DNA of 64,000 nt from Specibacter cremeus (GTDB lineage: Bacteria; Actinomycetota; Actinomycetes; Actinomycetales; Micrococcaceae). The stretch covers positions 27,194 through 91,193 of the forward strand of contig NZ_RWKQ01000003.1 in the NCBI RefSeq assembly GCF_003946885.1, in the 5' to 3' direction. This document shows, in pieces, positions 8,767 through 17,404 of this stretch. A program made the translations under genes and the position numbers. Below the pieces are notes generated by a model. The model had not been told where the DNA came from, did no database searches, and saw only the letters and a list, made by a program, of their open reading frames with translations. How positions within the stretch are numbered: the stretch's first letter is position 1; the number at the start of each line of letters is the position of its first letter.

Positions 8767-9618
8767 GTGACTGATGAACGAATCCAGAACAATGGCGGAC
8801 CCCAACCCGGGCGGCATCCCTGGACCCGGTACGTGGCCATGGGCGACTCCTTCACCGAAGGCATCGGCGACCCCGAGCCCGGCAGCCCGGGCGGGCACCG
8901 CGGCTGGGCCGACCGCGTGGCCGAGCAGCTGAGCCTGGGCCGGGACGACTTCCGCTACGCCAACCTGGCCATCCGGGGGCGGTTGTTGCAGGGCATCCTG
9001 GATGAGCAGCTGGAACCGGGCCTGGCGTTGAACCCGGACCTGATCAGCATCTCCGCCGGCGGCAACGACCTGCTCCGCCCGGGTTCCGACCCTGACGTGC
9101 TGGCCGAGAAGCTCGACGCCGCCGTGGGCCGCATGACCGGTGCCGGCGCCACGGTGGTGCTGTTCAACGGGCCGGACATCGGCGACACGCCAGTGCTGGG
9201 CATGGTCCGGGGCCGGGTGGCCATCTACAACGAGAACCTGCGCACCGTGGCCGCCCGGCACGACGCCGTCATCGCCGACATGTGGTCGCTGCGACAACTC
9301 AAGAACCCGCAGATGTGGGCCGAGGACCGGCTGCATTTCTCGCCGCTGGGTCACCACACGATCGCGATCATGGTGCTCGACGCACTGAACGTGCCCCATA
9401 CGCTGGCCCCGCTGGTGCCCGACCCGCTGCCCGCCAAGTCGTGGACGGAGGCCCGCAGCGAGGACCTCGTCTGGGCCAAGGATTTCCTGGCCCCGTGGGT
9501 GTTGCGCCGGCTGCGGCACCGCTCCTCCGGCGACGGCATCCTGCCCAAGCGGCCCACGCCGGGGCCCGTGACCAGCCCGGCGTTCGGTCCCGGCATGCCG
9601 CCGGGCGCCGCCGAGTGA
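8767..9618 (+). CDS. SGNH/GDSL-family hydrolase
   Basis: A protein of 283 residues with the SGNH blocks: block I VAMGDSFTEGIGDP (nucleophile Ser), the block II glycine region NLAIRGRLLQG, block III SAGGNDLL and block V DRLHFSPLGHH (Asp and His). There is no signal peptide, so it is probably cytoplasmic. Family members are esterases, lipases or acetyl-xylan/peptidoglycan deacetylases. The GTG at 8767 is favoured because AGGATGG lies 5 nt upstream; the ATG at 8758 is inside that site. It is divergent from the alpha/beta hydrolase gene. Confidence 0.88.
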   Translation: MTDERIQNNGGPQPGRHPWTRYVAMGDSFTEGIGDPEPGSPGGHRGWADRVAEQLSLGRDDFRYANLAIRGRLLQGILDEQLEPGLALNPDLISISAGGNDLLRPGSDPDVLAEKLDAAVGRMTGAGATVVLFNGPDIGDTPVLGMVRGRVAIYNENLRTVAARHDAVIADMWSLRQLKNPQMWAEDRLHFSPLGHHTIAIMVLDALNVPHTLAPLVPDPLPAKSWTEARSEDLVWAKDFLAPWVLRRLRHRSSGDGILPKRPTPGPVTSPAFGPGMPPGAAE

Positions 9619-9707
9619 CCGGCCGGCTGGACGGCGGATTGGCCCGTCGCATCCCGGCCCCCCGGGCTTAGGATGGAAGCATCTAGTGAAACGGACCGAG
9701 GTGTACG

Positions 9708-10181
9708 GTGTTGGGCGCAATCGGACTGGCGGTGCTGCCGGCGGCGGCAGGCGATCCGGCATGGCTGCCGGCACTGTGGCCGCTGCTCATCCTGCTGGTC
9801 ATCGTCATCGGCACCATCAACAACCGAATGACGCGCCGGCGCCGGCAACCGGGTCCGCCACAGCCTCCCATTGGCCGTCCCGGGTACGGGCAGCCGGTGC
9901 GCCGCCAGCCCGTGAGGCCGCAACAAATACAGCAGCAACCCGGGCCGCCGGCGGTCATCGCACCCAACGCGCCATTCCGCGGCACACTGCTCAACGGCAT
10001 CCCGATCCCCGGCTCGGCGCCCAGGCGGACCGGGCACGCCGAATCGGCATCCATGCAGCGGATGCTGATCGAGCAGGACCTCAAGGGCCGGCTGGACGCC
10101 CTGGACACGGCCCGGCGCAGCGGCCGGATCACGGCCGAGCAGTACGCGTCCCAACGCGAGGCGATTTTCCGGACCTTGTGA
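9708..10181 (+). CDS. Small membrane protein with SHOCT-like C-terminus
   Basis: 157 residues. One transmembrane helix lies at about residues 19-38 (LPALWPLLILLVIVIG), followed by an Arg-rich stop-transfer (RMTRRRRQ) and a proline/glutamine-rich linker of about 60 residues. The C-terminus (LDALDTARRSGRITAEQYASQR) fits the short SHOCT helical motif found at the ends of many unrelated proteins. Start is GTG with GAGGTG upstream. Function unknown. Confidence 0.7.
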   Translation: MLGAIGLAVLPAAAGDPAWLPALWPLLILLVIVIGTINNRMTRRRRQPGPPQPPIGRPGYGQPVRRQPVRPQQIQQQPGPPAVIAPNAPFRGTLLNGIPIPGSAPRRTGHAESASMQRMLIEQDLKGRLDALDTARRSGRITAEQYASQREAIFRTL

Positions 10182-10210
10182 CCGGGTCTCGCCAAGCACC
10201 GGGCCCAGAC

Positions 10211-10288
10211 TCGACCACCGGTGATTGAGCTTGCCGAAATCACCGGGGTCTCGACAGGCTCGACCACCGAGACGGTCTCGACCACCGG
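10211..10288. repeat. Family 1 palindromic repeat (locus 2)
   Basis: CTCGACCACCGGTGATTGAG, then a GCCGAAATCACCGG segment and two further CTCGACCACCG segments, fill the space between the convergent stops at 10181 and 10294. Confidence 0.75.
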
Positions 10289-10293
10289 AGACG

Positions 10294-11499
10294 TCAGGCG
10301 GTGAAGAACGCCCGTCCCAGCAGTTCACCGACGACGGCGGCCTCGGTGAGGAACCCGTCGTGGCCAATGTCGGAGTCGATGTACTGCACGGCCACGGCCC
10401 CGGGCAGCGCCGCCGCCAGTGCCTCCGACTGGGCCGGCAGGTACAGCCTGTCGCTGGTCACGGCCGCCACCAGGAACTCGACGCCGGCGGCCGCCGCCAA
10501 CGCCTCCTCGAGACCGCCCCGGTCACGGGCCACGTCATGGCTCATGAGCGCCTCGGTGATGGCGATGTAGCTGTTCGCGTCAAAGCGGCCCACGAGCTTG
10601 CGGGCCTGGTGGTCCAGGTAGCTTTCCACCTGGTACCGGTCCGCGGCACTCACGCCGTCACCGGCCGCGGCGAACCGGCCGTGGCTGACCGGGTTCTCCC
10701 CCGCCTGCCCGACGCGGCCGAACCGGGCGTCCAGCTCGTTCTCGGACCGGTAGGTGATGTGGGCTATCCGCCGGGCCAGGCCCAGGCCCGCAGTGGGCGC
10801 CACGCCGTCGTAATAGTCCCCGCCGGCGAAGTGCGGGTCCTGCCGGATGGCGAGCACCTGCGCCTGGGCGAAGGCGATCTGCTCGGCCGTGCTCGCCGCG
10901 CAGGATGCGACGACGGCGCAGCGGGCCACCCGGTCCGGGTATGTTGCGGCCCACTCGAGCGCCCGGGCGCCGCCCATGGACCCGCCGATCACCGCGAACC
11001 AGGCGTCGATGCCGAGCTGGTCGGCCAGCCGCGCCTCCGCCCGGACCGAGTCGCGGATCGTCACGAACGGGAAACGCGACCCGTACGGCCGGCCGTCGGC
11101 GGCGATGCTGGACGGGCCGGTGCTGCCGTAGCAGCCGCCGACCATGTTCGCGGCGACGACGAAGTACTTGTCCGTGTCGATGACCATGCCGGGGCCGACC
11201 AGCCCCTCCCACCAGCCGTCCTCCTCCGAGTCGCCCCGGCTGACGTGCGTGCTGCCGGTCAGCGCGTGCTGGATGAGCACGGCGTTGGAGGCGTCCGCGT
11301 TGAGCGCGCCCCAGCACTCGAACGCCAGCGTCACCTGCGGCAGCACGCCGCCGGCCTCCAACGGGATGTCCCCGACGGTGATCGAGCGCAGCACGCCGCC
11401 GCCCTGCCCGACGGGCGCGGACCAGGCCGGGCCGTCGGGCTCGGCCGGCCCGTCCACATCGACATCGGGAGAAATCACGTCTTGCTGCACAATCCTCAC
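10294..11499 (-). CDS. metX: Homoserine O-acetyltransferase
   Basis: A 401-residue alpha/beta-hydrolase-fold acyltransferase that activates homoserine with acetyl-CoA for methionine synthesis. The N-terminal strand TLAFECWGALNADASNAVLI, the HALTGSTH motif, the nucleophile elbow VIGGSMGGARALEWA and the C-terminal DIGHDGFL (catalytic His) match MetX. The GTG start at 11499 overlaps the metY stop by 4 bases (GTGA), so the pair is translationally coupled and shares the upstream SAM riboswitch. Confidence 0.96.
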   Translation of the reverse strand: MRIVQQDVISPDVDVDGPAEPDGPAWSAPVGQGGGVLRSITVGDIPLEAGGVLPQVTLAFECWGALNADASNAVLIQHALTGSTHVSRGDSEEDGWWEGLVGPGMVIDTDKYFVVAANMVGGCYGSTGPSSIAADGRPYGSRFPFVTIRDSVRAEARLADQLGIDAWFAVIGGSMGGARALEWAATYPDRVARCAVVASCAASTAEQIAFAQAQVLAIRQDPHFAGGDYYDGVAPTAGLGLARRIAHITYRSENELDARFGRVGQAGENPVSHGRFAAAGDGVSAADRYQVESYLDHQARKLVGRFDANSYIAITEALMSHDVARDRGGLEEALAAAAGVEFLVAAVTSDRLYLPAQSEALAAALPGAVAVQYIDSDIGHDGFLTEAAVVGELLGRAFFTA

Positions 11500-12812
11500 G
11501 CCGATTTGGCTGCCCGGAACCCGGCCTCGAGGTCGGCGATGATGTCGGCCACATTTTCAATGCCCACGGACAGGCGGACCAGGCCGGGGCGCACGCCGGC
11601 GGCCAGCTGCTGTTCCGGGCTCAGCTGCGCATGCGTGGTCGACGCCGGGTGGATCACCAGGGAGCGCACGTCACCGAGGTTCGCCACATGGGAGTGCAGT
11701 TCCAGCCCGTCAACGAAACGCCGGCCGGCCTCCGCACCGCCCACGATGTCGAACGCGATGACGGCGCCGATGCCGTTGGGCCCGTACTTGCGCCCGCGCT
11801 CGTACCACGGGCTCGACGGCAGGCCCGCGTACGCGACGGCCTCGACGTCGTCGTGCGCCTCCAGCCAGTGGGCGACGGCGACGGCGTTGGCGACGTGCCG
11901 TTCGACGCGCAGGCTCAGCGTCTCCAGGCCCTGGGCGATCAGGAACGCGTTGAACGGGGCGACGGCGGAGCCCAGGTCGCGCAGCAGCTGCACCCGGGCC
12001 TTCAAGATGTAGGAAAGGTTCGCGCCGAGCGCCCCGCCCTCACCCAGGTCGCAGCCGAACACGAGCCCGTTGTACGTCTCATCCGGGGTGTTGAAGCCGG
12101 GGAACCGCTCCGGGTCCTTGGTGTAGTCGAACGTGCCGCCGTCGACGATCACGCCGGCGATGGCGCTGCCGTGCCCGCCCAGGTACTTGGTGGCCGAGTG
12201 AATGACGACGTCGGCGCCCCACTCGAGCGGGCGGACCAGGTACGGGGTGGCGAGCGTGTTGTCGACCAGCAGCGGCACGCCGGCCTCGTGGGCGATCGCG
12301 CTGATGCCCTCCAGGTCGAGCACGTCCTGGCGCGGGTTGGAGACCACCTCGCCGAAGAACGCCTTCGTATTCGGCCGGACGGCGGCACGCCAGCCGTCAA
12401 GGTCGTCCGGATCGGCGACGAACGTGACGTCGATGCCGAACTTGCGCAACGTGTGCCCGAGCAGGTTGACGGTGCCGCCGTACAGGCTGGGGCTGGCCAC
12501 GATGTGGTCGCCGGCCTCCGCGATGTTCAGGATCGCGAACGTGGTGGCGGCCTGGCCGGAGGACAGCAGCAGCGCGGCCACACCGCCCTCCAGGCTGGCG
12601 ATGCGCTGCTCCACGGCTTCCTGCGTCGGGTTCCCGATGCGCGTGTAGATGGGCTCCAGCTCGGCCAGCGCGAAACGGTTCGCGGCGCTCTCGGCCGACG
12701 GGAACACGAACGACGTCGTCTGGTAGATCGGCAGGGACCGGGCCCCGGTGGCCGGGTCCGGCGTCTGGCCGGCGTGGATCTGGCGGGTTTCGAATGACCA
12801 ACCGTTGCTCAT
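11496..12812 (-). CDS. metY: O-acetylhomoserine aminocarboxypropyltransferase (sulfhydrylase)
   Basis: A 438-residue PLP enzyme of the Cys/Met metabolism family that makes homocysteine from O-acetylhomoserine and sulfide. The start of the fold (TRQIHAGQTPDPATGARS), YTRIGNPTQEAVEQRIA, SSGQAATTFAI and the PLP-lysine motif VIHSATKYLGGHG are all present. The ATG at 12812 is preceded by GGAGGAG at 7 nt spacing; an ATG five codons upstream lies within the ribosome binding site. The gene is first in the metY-metX operon and is preceded by a SAM-IV-like leader, so it should be repressed when S-adenosylmethionine is high. Confidence 0.96.
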   Translation of the reverse strand: MSNGWSFETRQIHAGQTPDPATGARSLPIYQTTSFVFPSAESAANRFALAELEPIYTRIGNPTQEAVEQRIASLEGGVAALLLSSGQAATTFAILNIAEAGDHIVASPSLYGGTVNLLGHTLRKFGIDVTFVADPDDLDGWRAAVRPNTKAFFGEVVSNPRQDVLDLEGISAIAHEAGVPLLVDNTLATPYLVRPLEWGADVVIHSATKYLGGHGSAIAGVIVDGGTFDYTKDPERFPGFNTPDETYNGLVFGCDLGEGGALGANLSYILKARVQLLRDLGSAVAPFNAFLIAQGLETLSLRVERHVANAVAVAHWLEAHDDVEAVAYAGLPSSPWYERGRKYGPNGIGAVIAFDIVGGAEAGRRFVDGLELHSHVANLGDVRSLVIHPASTTHAQLSPEQQLAAGVRPGLVRLSVGIENVADIIADLEAGFRAAKSA

Positions 12813-12910
12813 GGGGTACTCCTCCACATTCCGGGTCCTGCGACGACAAACCCACCGGCATCACGAAGGACGGCCGATGGGCCTTGTGGCGTATCGAGGC
12901 CCGCGCTTGT

Positions 12911-13015
12911 ACCTGGACCGGACGGTCCAGGACCTGGTCTTCACCCGGGGCACCCCACCGCGGAAAGGAGGGTTGCCGGTCAGCGAGCCGGGGCTTGACG
13001 CTGACACTCATGACC
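12911..13015 (-). promoter_or_regulatory. SAM-IV-type riboswitch upstream of metY
   Basis: Read on the minus strand, the leader contains GGTCATGAGTGTCAGCG, CAAGCCCCGGCTCGCTGACC, CGGCAACCCTCC, GCGGTGGGGTGCCCCGGGTG and a closing AGACC that pairs with the opening GGTC. This order and wording fit the SAM-I/SAM-IV core (kink-turn-containing P2, GGCAACC junction, GGTGGGGTGCC P3 region). A perfect hairpin CCTGGACC-GTCC-GGTCCAGG follows at 12912-12931, matching the extra downstream stem that separates SAM-IV from SAM-I. SAM-IV is known mainly from actinobacteria in front of sulfur genes. The leader continues about 100 nt to the metY start. A TATAGG hexamer near 13063-13068 may be its -10. Confidence 0.88.
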
Positions 13016-13083
13016 TGCGTCCAGTCTCGGAGACCAGCCGTCACGCACGCAACTTTGTGACGCCTATATGACCCCGACCCGGT

Positions 13084-13147
13084 CCAACTAGTGGACAGTA
13101 GTTGCTCGTTTCGAGCGGGTTTCGAGCATCTACTGCCCACCAGTTGG
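13084..13147. terminator. Long imperfect hairpin directly after tex
   Basis: Two 25-base arms (13084-13108 and 13123-13147) pair with 22 of 25 positions, around a 14-base loop. The element begins five bases after the tex stop codon and lies before the metY leader region on the same strand. A long RNA hairpin at a gene end suggests a terminator or 3'-end stabiliser, although no T-run follows. It is a different sequence from the other two repeat families but has the same style. Confidence 0.55.
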
Positions 13148-13152
13148 GAGAG

Positions 13153-15621
13153 TCAGCGGCCCAGGCCGGCCTTGCGCAGCGCCTCGGCCATGGCCGTGTT
13201 GGCGGGGGCGGGCGCCTTGCGGTCATCACCGGGACGACCACCTCCCGAGCGGCCCGCGCCGCTGCCGCGCTGGTTGTCCGCGCCCGGCCGACCACCGCCG
13301 GACGGCGACCGGCGCGCGGGGCTGCGGGCGCCGTCGTCGTTCTTCGCACCATTCTTCGCGCCGGGCTCGTCGTCCAGCCGCAGCGACAGCGAGATCCGCT
13401 TGCGGTCCGGTTCCACCTCGAGCACCAAGACGTGCACCACCTGGCCGGACTTGACGACCTGGCGCGGGTCGGACACGAAGCTGTTGCTCATCGCGGACAC
13501 ATGGACCAGGCCGTCCTGGTGCACGCCGATGTCGACGAACGCGCCGAACGCGGCCACGTTGGAGACCGTGCCCTCGAGGATCATGCCGGGGCGCAGGTCC
13601 GTGATCTTCTCAATGCCGTCGGCAAGGGAAGCGGTCTTGAACCGCGGGCGCGGGTCCCGGCCCGGCTTCTGCAACTCGGCGACGATGTCCTTGACCGTGG
13701 GCAGGCCGAATTGCCCGTCCACGTAGGCCGACACGTCCACGGATGCGGCGGCGGGCACCCCGGCGGCCAGGTCTGCCCCGGCCGCGCCGACGGCGGCCAG
13801 GATCTTCCGCGCCACCCCGTACGCCTCCGGGTGCACGCTGGAGGCGTCCAGCGGCTCGGCGCCGCCGGTGATGCGCAGGAAGCCGGCGCACTGCTCGAAC
13901 GCCTTCGGGCCCAGCCGGGCCACCTTCAACAGGTCCGCGCGGCGGGCGAACGGCCCGTGCTCGTTGCGGTGCGCCACGATGTTCTCGCCCAGCACCGCGC
14001 CGACGCCGGCGACCCTGGACAGCAGCGCCGGGGAGGCCGTGTTCAGGTCCACGCCCACCGCGTTCACGCAGTCCTCGACGACGGCGTCAAGGGAGCGGTC
14101 CAGCTTGGCCGGGGTGAGGTCGTGCTGGTACTGGCCCACGCCGATCGACTTCGGCTCGATCTTCACCAGCTCGGCCAACGGGTCCTGCAGGCGCCGGGCG
14201 ATCGACACGGCGCCGCGCAGCGACACGTCCATGCCGGGCAGTTCGGCCCCGGCCAGGGCGGATGCCGAGTACACGCTGGCGCCCGCCTCGGAGACCACAA
14301 GCTTGGCGACCTGGCGTTCCGGGTTGCGGCGCTTGAGTTCGGCGAGCAGGTCGCCGGCCAGCTTGTCCGTCTCCCGGCTGGCCGTGCCGTTGCCGATCGC
14401 GACCAGCTCGACGTTGTGCCGCTGCGCCAGCGCGGCCAGCGTGGCGAGCGCCTCGTCCCACTTGTTGGCCGGGGCGTGGGGGTAGACCGTGGCGGTGGCC
14501 ATGACCTTGCCGGTGCCGTCGACGACGGCGGCCTTCACGCCCGTGCGCAGGCCCGGGTCCAGCCCGAGCGTGGCGCGGTTGCCGGCCGGGGCGGCGAGGA
14601 GCACGTCGCGCAGGTTGGCGGCGAACACGCGCACGGCCTCCTCCTCGGCGCCCTGGAACAGGCGCACGCGCAGGTCCACCTGCAGCCGGGTGAGGATGCG
14701 GGTGCGCCAGGCCAGCCGGGCGCTCGTGACCAGCCACGTGTCGGCCGGGCGGCCGCGGTCCTCGATGCCCAGCGCGTGCGCCACGGACGCCTCGTAGGCG
14801 GCGCGGGCCGTGGCCTGCGCGGCCGTGTCGCGCGGATCGGACTCGGCCAGTTCGAGCGCCAGCGCCCCGTCCTTCTCGCCGCGCAGCAGCGCCAGGACGC
14901 GGTGGCCGGGCAGCTTCTCGGGCACCTGGGCGAAGTCGAAGTAGTCCTTGAACTTGGACCCGGCGTCCTCCTGCCCGGGCTTGACGGCCGAGTGCAGCCG
15001 TCCCATGGTCCACAGCCGCTCCCGCAGCGTGCCGACGAGGGCGGCGTCCTGGCCGGCCCGCTCGATCAGGATCGCGCGGGCGCCGGCGAGCGCGTCGTCG
15101 CCGGTCCCGACGGCGTGTTCGGGGTTCAGGTACGTGGCGGCCAACTCGTGCGGGACCCTCGTCGGGTCGTCGAGCAACGCGTCGAGCAGCGGTTCCAACC
15201 CGGCCTCGCGCGCCAGCGACGCCCTCGTCTTGCGCGTGGACTTGTACGGCAGGTACAGGTCCTCCAGCTCCGCCTTCGTCGCGGCCGCCTCGACGGCCGC
15301 GCGCAACGTCCCGGTCAGCTTCCCCTGCGCGTGGATGGCCTCGAGCACGGCGGCGCGGCGCGCCTCCAGCTCGCGCAGGTAGCGCAGCCGCTCCTCCAGG
15401 TCGCGCAGCTGGGCGTCGTCGAGCGTGCCGGTGACCTCCTTGCGGTACCGGGCGATGAACGGCACGGTCGCGCCGCCGTCGAGAAGTCCGACGGCGGCGC
15501 TCACCTGCGCGGTTCGCACCCCCAGTTCCCGGGCGATGGCCGCGCAGATGCGGGCCTCGAGCGCGGCGGCGTCCGGCAGGGACAACGGTTCGGGGGCGGT
15601 GGCGGCACGGGTCTCAGTCAC
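13153..15621 (-). CDS. tex: RNA-binding transcriptional accessory protein Tex
   Basis: 822 residues, the normal size for Tex. The N-terminal helical domain includes TVPFIARYRKEVTGTLDD and the DLYLPYKSTRKTRASLARE segment, the YqgF-like nuclease fold contains LGLDPGLRTGVKAAVVD, helix-hairpin-helix motifs follow (LSRVAGVGAVLGENIV), and the S1 domain near the C-terminus reads GMILEGTVSNVAAFGAFVDI. The last 70 residues are a low-complexity Arg/Gly/Pro tail (RRSPSGGGRPGADNQRG) that probably adds nonspecific RNA binding. Tex acts with RNA polymerase and ribosomes in the cytosol. Start is a GTG with no clear ribosome binding site; the leader carries a duplicated 13-mer and a hairpin. Confidence 0.95.
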   Translation of the reverse strand: MTETRAATAPEPLSLPDAAALEARICAAIARELGVRTAQVSAAVGLLDGGATVPFIARYRKEVTGTLDDAQLRDLEERLRYLRELEARRAAVLEAIHAQGKLTGTLRAAVEAAATKAELEDLYLPYKSTRKTRASLAREAGLEPLLDALLDDPTRVPHELAATYLNPEHAVGTGDDALAGARAILIERAGQDAALVGTLRERLWTMGRLHSAVKPGQEDAGSKFKDYFDFAQVPEKLPGHRVLALLRGEKDGALALELAESDPRDTAAQATARAAYEASVAHALGIEDRGRPADTWLVTSARLAWRTRILTRLQVDLRVRLFQGAEEEAVRVFAANLRDVLLAAPAGNRATLGLDPGLRTGVKAAVVDGTGKVMATATVYPHAPANKWDEALATLAALAQRHNVELVAIGNGTASRETDKLAGDLLAELKRRNPERQVAKLVVSEAGASVYSASALAGAELPGMDVSLRGAVSIARRLQDPLAELVKIEPKSIGVGQYQHDLTPAKLDRSLDAVVEDCVNAVGVDLNTASPALLSRVAGVGAVLGENIVAHRNEHGPFARRADLLKVARLGPKAFEQCAGFLRITGGAEPLDASSVHPEAYGVARKILAAVGAAGADLAAGVPAAASVDVSAYVDGQFGLPTVKDIVAELQKPGRDPRPRFKTASLADGIEKITDLRPGMILEGTVSNVAAFGAFVDIGVHQDGLVHVSAMSNSFVSDPRQVVKSGQVVHVLVLEVEPDRKRISLSLRLDDEPGAKNGAKNDDGARSPARRSPSGGGRPGADNQRGSGAGRSGGGRPGDDRKAPAPANTAMAEALRKAGLGR

Positions 15622-15625
15622 TGTT

Positions 15626-15674
15626 CAATTGTGCCGCATCAATTGTGCCGCACGTCCGGGCCGGGGCCCGGACG
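15626..15674 (-). promoter_or_regulatory. tex leader: direct repeat and strong hairpin
   Basis: CAATTGTGCCGCA occurs twice in tandem (15626-15638 and 15640-15652). Right next to it lies a perfect 10-base-arm hairpin, CGTCCGGGCC-GG-GGCCCGGACG (15653-15674). On the minus strand all of this is just upstream of the tex GTG, where a promoter, operator or leader structure would be. Confidence 0.5.
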
Positions 15675-15753
15675 CCTCCCCGAACCCGGACATCCGATGT
15701 GAGTTAGGCAACGCTAAGTCGAGAGGCGCATCACAAAGTGCCAAGATGGGGGC

Positions 15754-16392
15754 ATGCGCATGGATCACGTTTCTTACGCCTGTGAATCAGATGGATTGGC
15801 TGCAACGACGGAGCGAATCTCCTCCGCCCTCGGGGTCGAGGCGGTGCGCGGCGGCGTGCACCCGCGCTTCGGCACCCGCAACATGATCATCCCGCTCACC
15901 GACCACCACTATCTTGAGGTCGTTGAGGTGCTGGACCACCCGGCGTCGGACAAGGCGCCGTTCGGCCAGGCCGTGCGGGCCCGCTCGGCGGCCGGCGGCG
16001 GCTGGATGGGCTGGTGCGTCGCCGTGGACGACCTCGCCCCGTTCGAGGAGCGCCTGGGCCGCAGCGCCGTGCCCGGCAACCGCAAGTTCCCCGATGGCCA
16101 GGAACTGGTCTGGCAGCAGATAGGCATCAAGGGGCTCATCGCCGACCCGCAGGTGCCGTACATGCTCAAGTGGGAGGGCGACCCCTCACTGCACCCGTCG
16201 CTGGCCCGCCCCTCCAACGTCCGGCTCGCCTCGCTGACCATTGCCGGCAGCGCCGAACGCGTCACCGCGTGGCTGGGCGAACCGGTGGAGTCGCCGCTGG
16301 AGGACGTGGCCGTGGAGTGGATCGCCCCGCGCGGCACGCCAGGCATCATGTCCGTCACGTTCGAGACCGCGACCGGCCTGGTCACGATCTGA
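15754..16392 (+). CDS. VOC-family (glyoxalase-like) protein
   Basis: 212 residues starting MRMDHVSYACESDGLAATTE, the opening beta-alpha unit of a vicinal oxygen chelate domain with a metal-type His at position 5. TDHHYLEVVEVLDHP supplies the acidic metal-ligand strand. The second half resembles the glyoxalase-like domain often annotated Glyoxalase_3. Such proteins may be isomerases, dioxygenases or antibiotic-binding proteins; nothing here identifies a substrate. It is divergent from tex and convergent with the CPBP protease. Confidence 0.82.
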   Translation: MRMDHVSYACESDGLAATTERISSALGVEAVRGGVHPRFGTRNMIIPLTDHHYLEVVEVLDHPASDKAPFGQAVRARSAAGGGWMGWCVAVDDLAPFEERLGRSAVPGNRKFPDGQELVWQQIGIKGLIADPQVPYMLKWEGDPSLHPSLARPSNVRLASLTIAGSAERVTAWLGEPVESPLEDVAVEWIAPRGTPGIMSVTFETATGLVTI

Positions 16393-16401
16393 CCCGCTCC
16401 T

Positions 16402-16549
16402 CCGGTGATTGAGCCTGTCGAAATCACCCCGGGTCTCGACAGGCTCGACCGCCGGTGATTAAGCCTGTCGAAATCACCCCGGGTCTCGACACGCTCGACC
16501 GCCGGTGACTGAGCCCGTCGAAATCGGTCTCGACAAGCTCGACCACCGC
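16402..16549. repeat. Family 1 palindromic repeat, tandem triplet (locus 3)
   Basis: Three successive units of about 50 bp, each containing CCGGTGATTGAGCCTGTCG-type and GGTCTCGACAGGCTCGACC-type modules, fill the gap between two convergent genes. This is the longest tandem array of the family in the window. Confidence 0.8.
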
Positions 16550-16554
16550 GGTGA

Positions 16555-17340
16555 CTATCCGAAGCCGAGCGCCGGCCCCAGCGTGAACGCCGCAATGTCA
16601 ACGAGCGCGTGGGCGATCACGAGCGGGGCGAGCCGGCCGAACTTCTTGTAGACCCAGCAGAACAGCAGGCCCATGAGGAAGTTGCCCACGAACGGGCCGA
16701 ACCCCTGGTACAGGTGGTAGCTGCCGCGGATCAGGGAACTGACCAGTGCCGCGGCGATCGGCCCCAGGCGGAGCTTGTCGAACCTGTCCAGCAGGTAACC
16801 CACCATGATGGTCTCTTCCAGGACACCCTCACGGATTGCCGAGATCACCAGGATGGGGATCGTCCACCAGTAGGAGTGCAGCGCACTGGGGATGATCTGC
16901 GTCGTCACGCCCAGTGCCCTGCCCGCGGCGTACAGCCCCAGCGACGGAACACCGATGACAACGAGCAGCCCGAGCGCGCCCAGCCCGTCGCGGACGGGGT
17001 GCCGCAGGTCCAGCCCGAGCCGGCGGAACGTCGACCGTCCGGGAACGGCCAACAGGTAGAAGACCAGGAACACCGGGACCACGGCGAAGAAGATGTCCAG
17101 CAGCTGGTAGGTCAGGTCGAAGTACTCGCGGATGCTGCGCACCGCGTTCAACGTGGACGTCCCGTGCGCCAGCGGCGCCCGGGTCAACTTGTCGATGAGC
17201 TGGACCACCGAGTACACGGCCGACTGGCCCAGCGACAGGCCCAGCACGATCAGCACCTCGACGACCAGCCTGCGCCGCGACCGGGTGCCCCATCCGTCGG
17301 TGGCGAGGTCGGCGGCGCTTGGCGAGACGGAATCGGACAT
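16555..17340 (-). CDS. CPBP-family intramembrane metalloprotease
   Basis: 261 residues with about seven to eight hydrophobic segments (for example VEVLIVLGLSLGQSAVYSVV and FAVVPVFLVFYLLA). The protease motifs are EGVLEETIMVGYLL (the EE motif), SLIRGSYHLYQG (the second His region) and IAHALVD near the C-terminus. These are the CAAX/CPBP glutamic intramembrane peptidase signatures; bacterial members process peptides or protect against bacteriocins. The ATG at 17340 is preferred; an ATG four codons upstream is possible. Confidence 0.88.
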   Translation of the reverse strand: MSDSVSPSAADLATDGWGTRSRRRLVVEVLIVLGLSLGQSAVYSVVQLIDKLTRAPLAHGTSTLNAVRSIREYFDLTYQLLDIFFAVVPVFLVFYLLAVPGRSTFRRLGLDLRHPVRDGLGALGLLVVIGVPSLGLYAAGRALGVTTQIIPSALHSYWWTIPILVISAIREGVLEETIMVGYLLDRFDKLRLGPIAAALVSSLIRGSYHLYQGFGPFVGNFLMGLLFCWVYKKFGRLAPLVIAHALVDIAAFTLGPALGFG

Positions 17341-17404
17341 GTAAGCAATCATGCCCGGAAAGTGGGGGAGCGACGTAGGTGGGCGGCGGGATAGGCTGTC
17401 CCCC

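Noticed and set aside
13102..15702. Plus-strand 866-codon frame opposite tex
   Set aside because: Shadow of the tex coding frame; no recognisable domain and no start context.
16402..16549. CRISPR-like array (three similar units of about 50 bp)
   Set aside because: Units diverge throughout, have no unique spacers of constant length, and match the dispersed repeat family; no cas genes are present.
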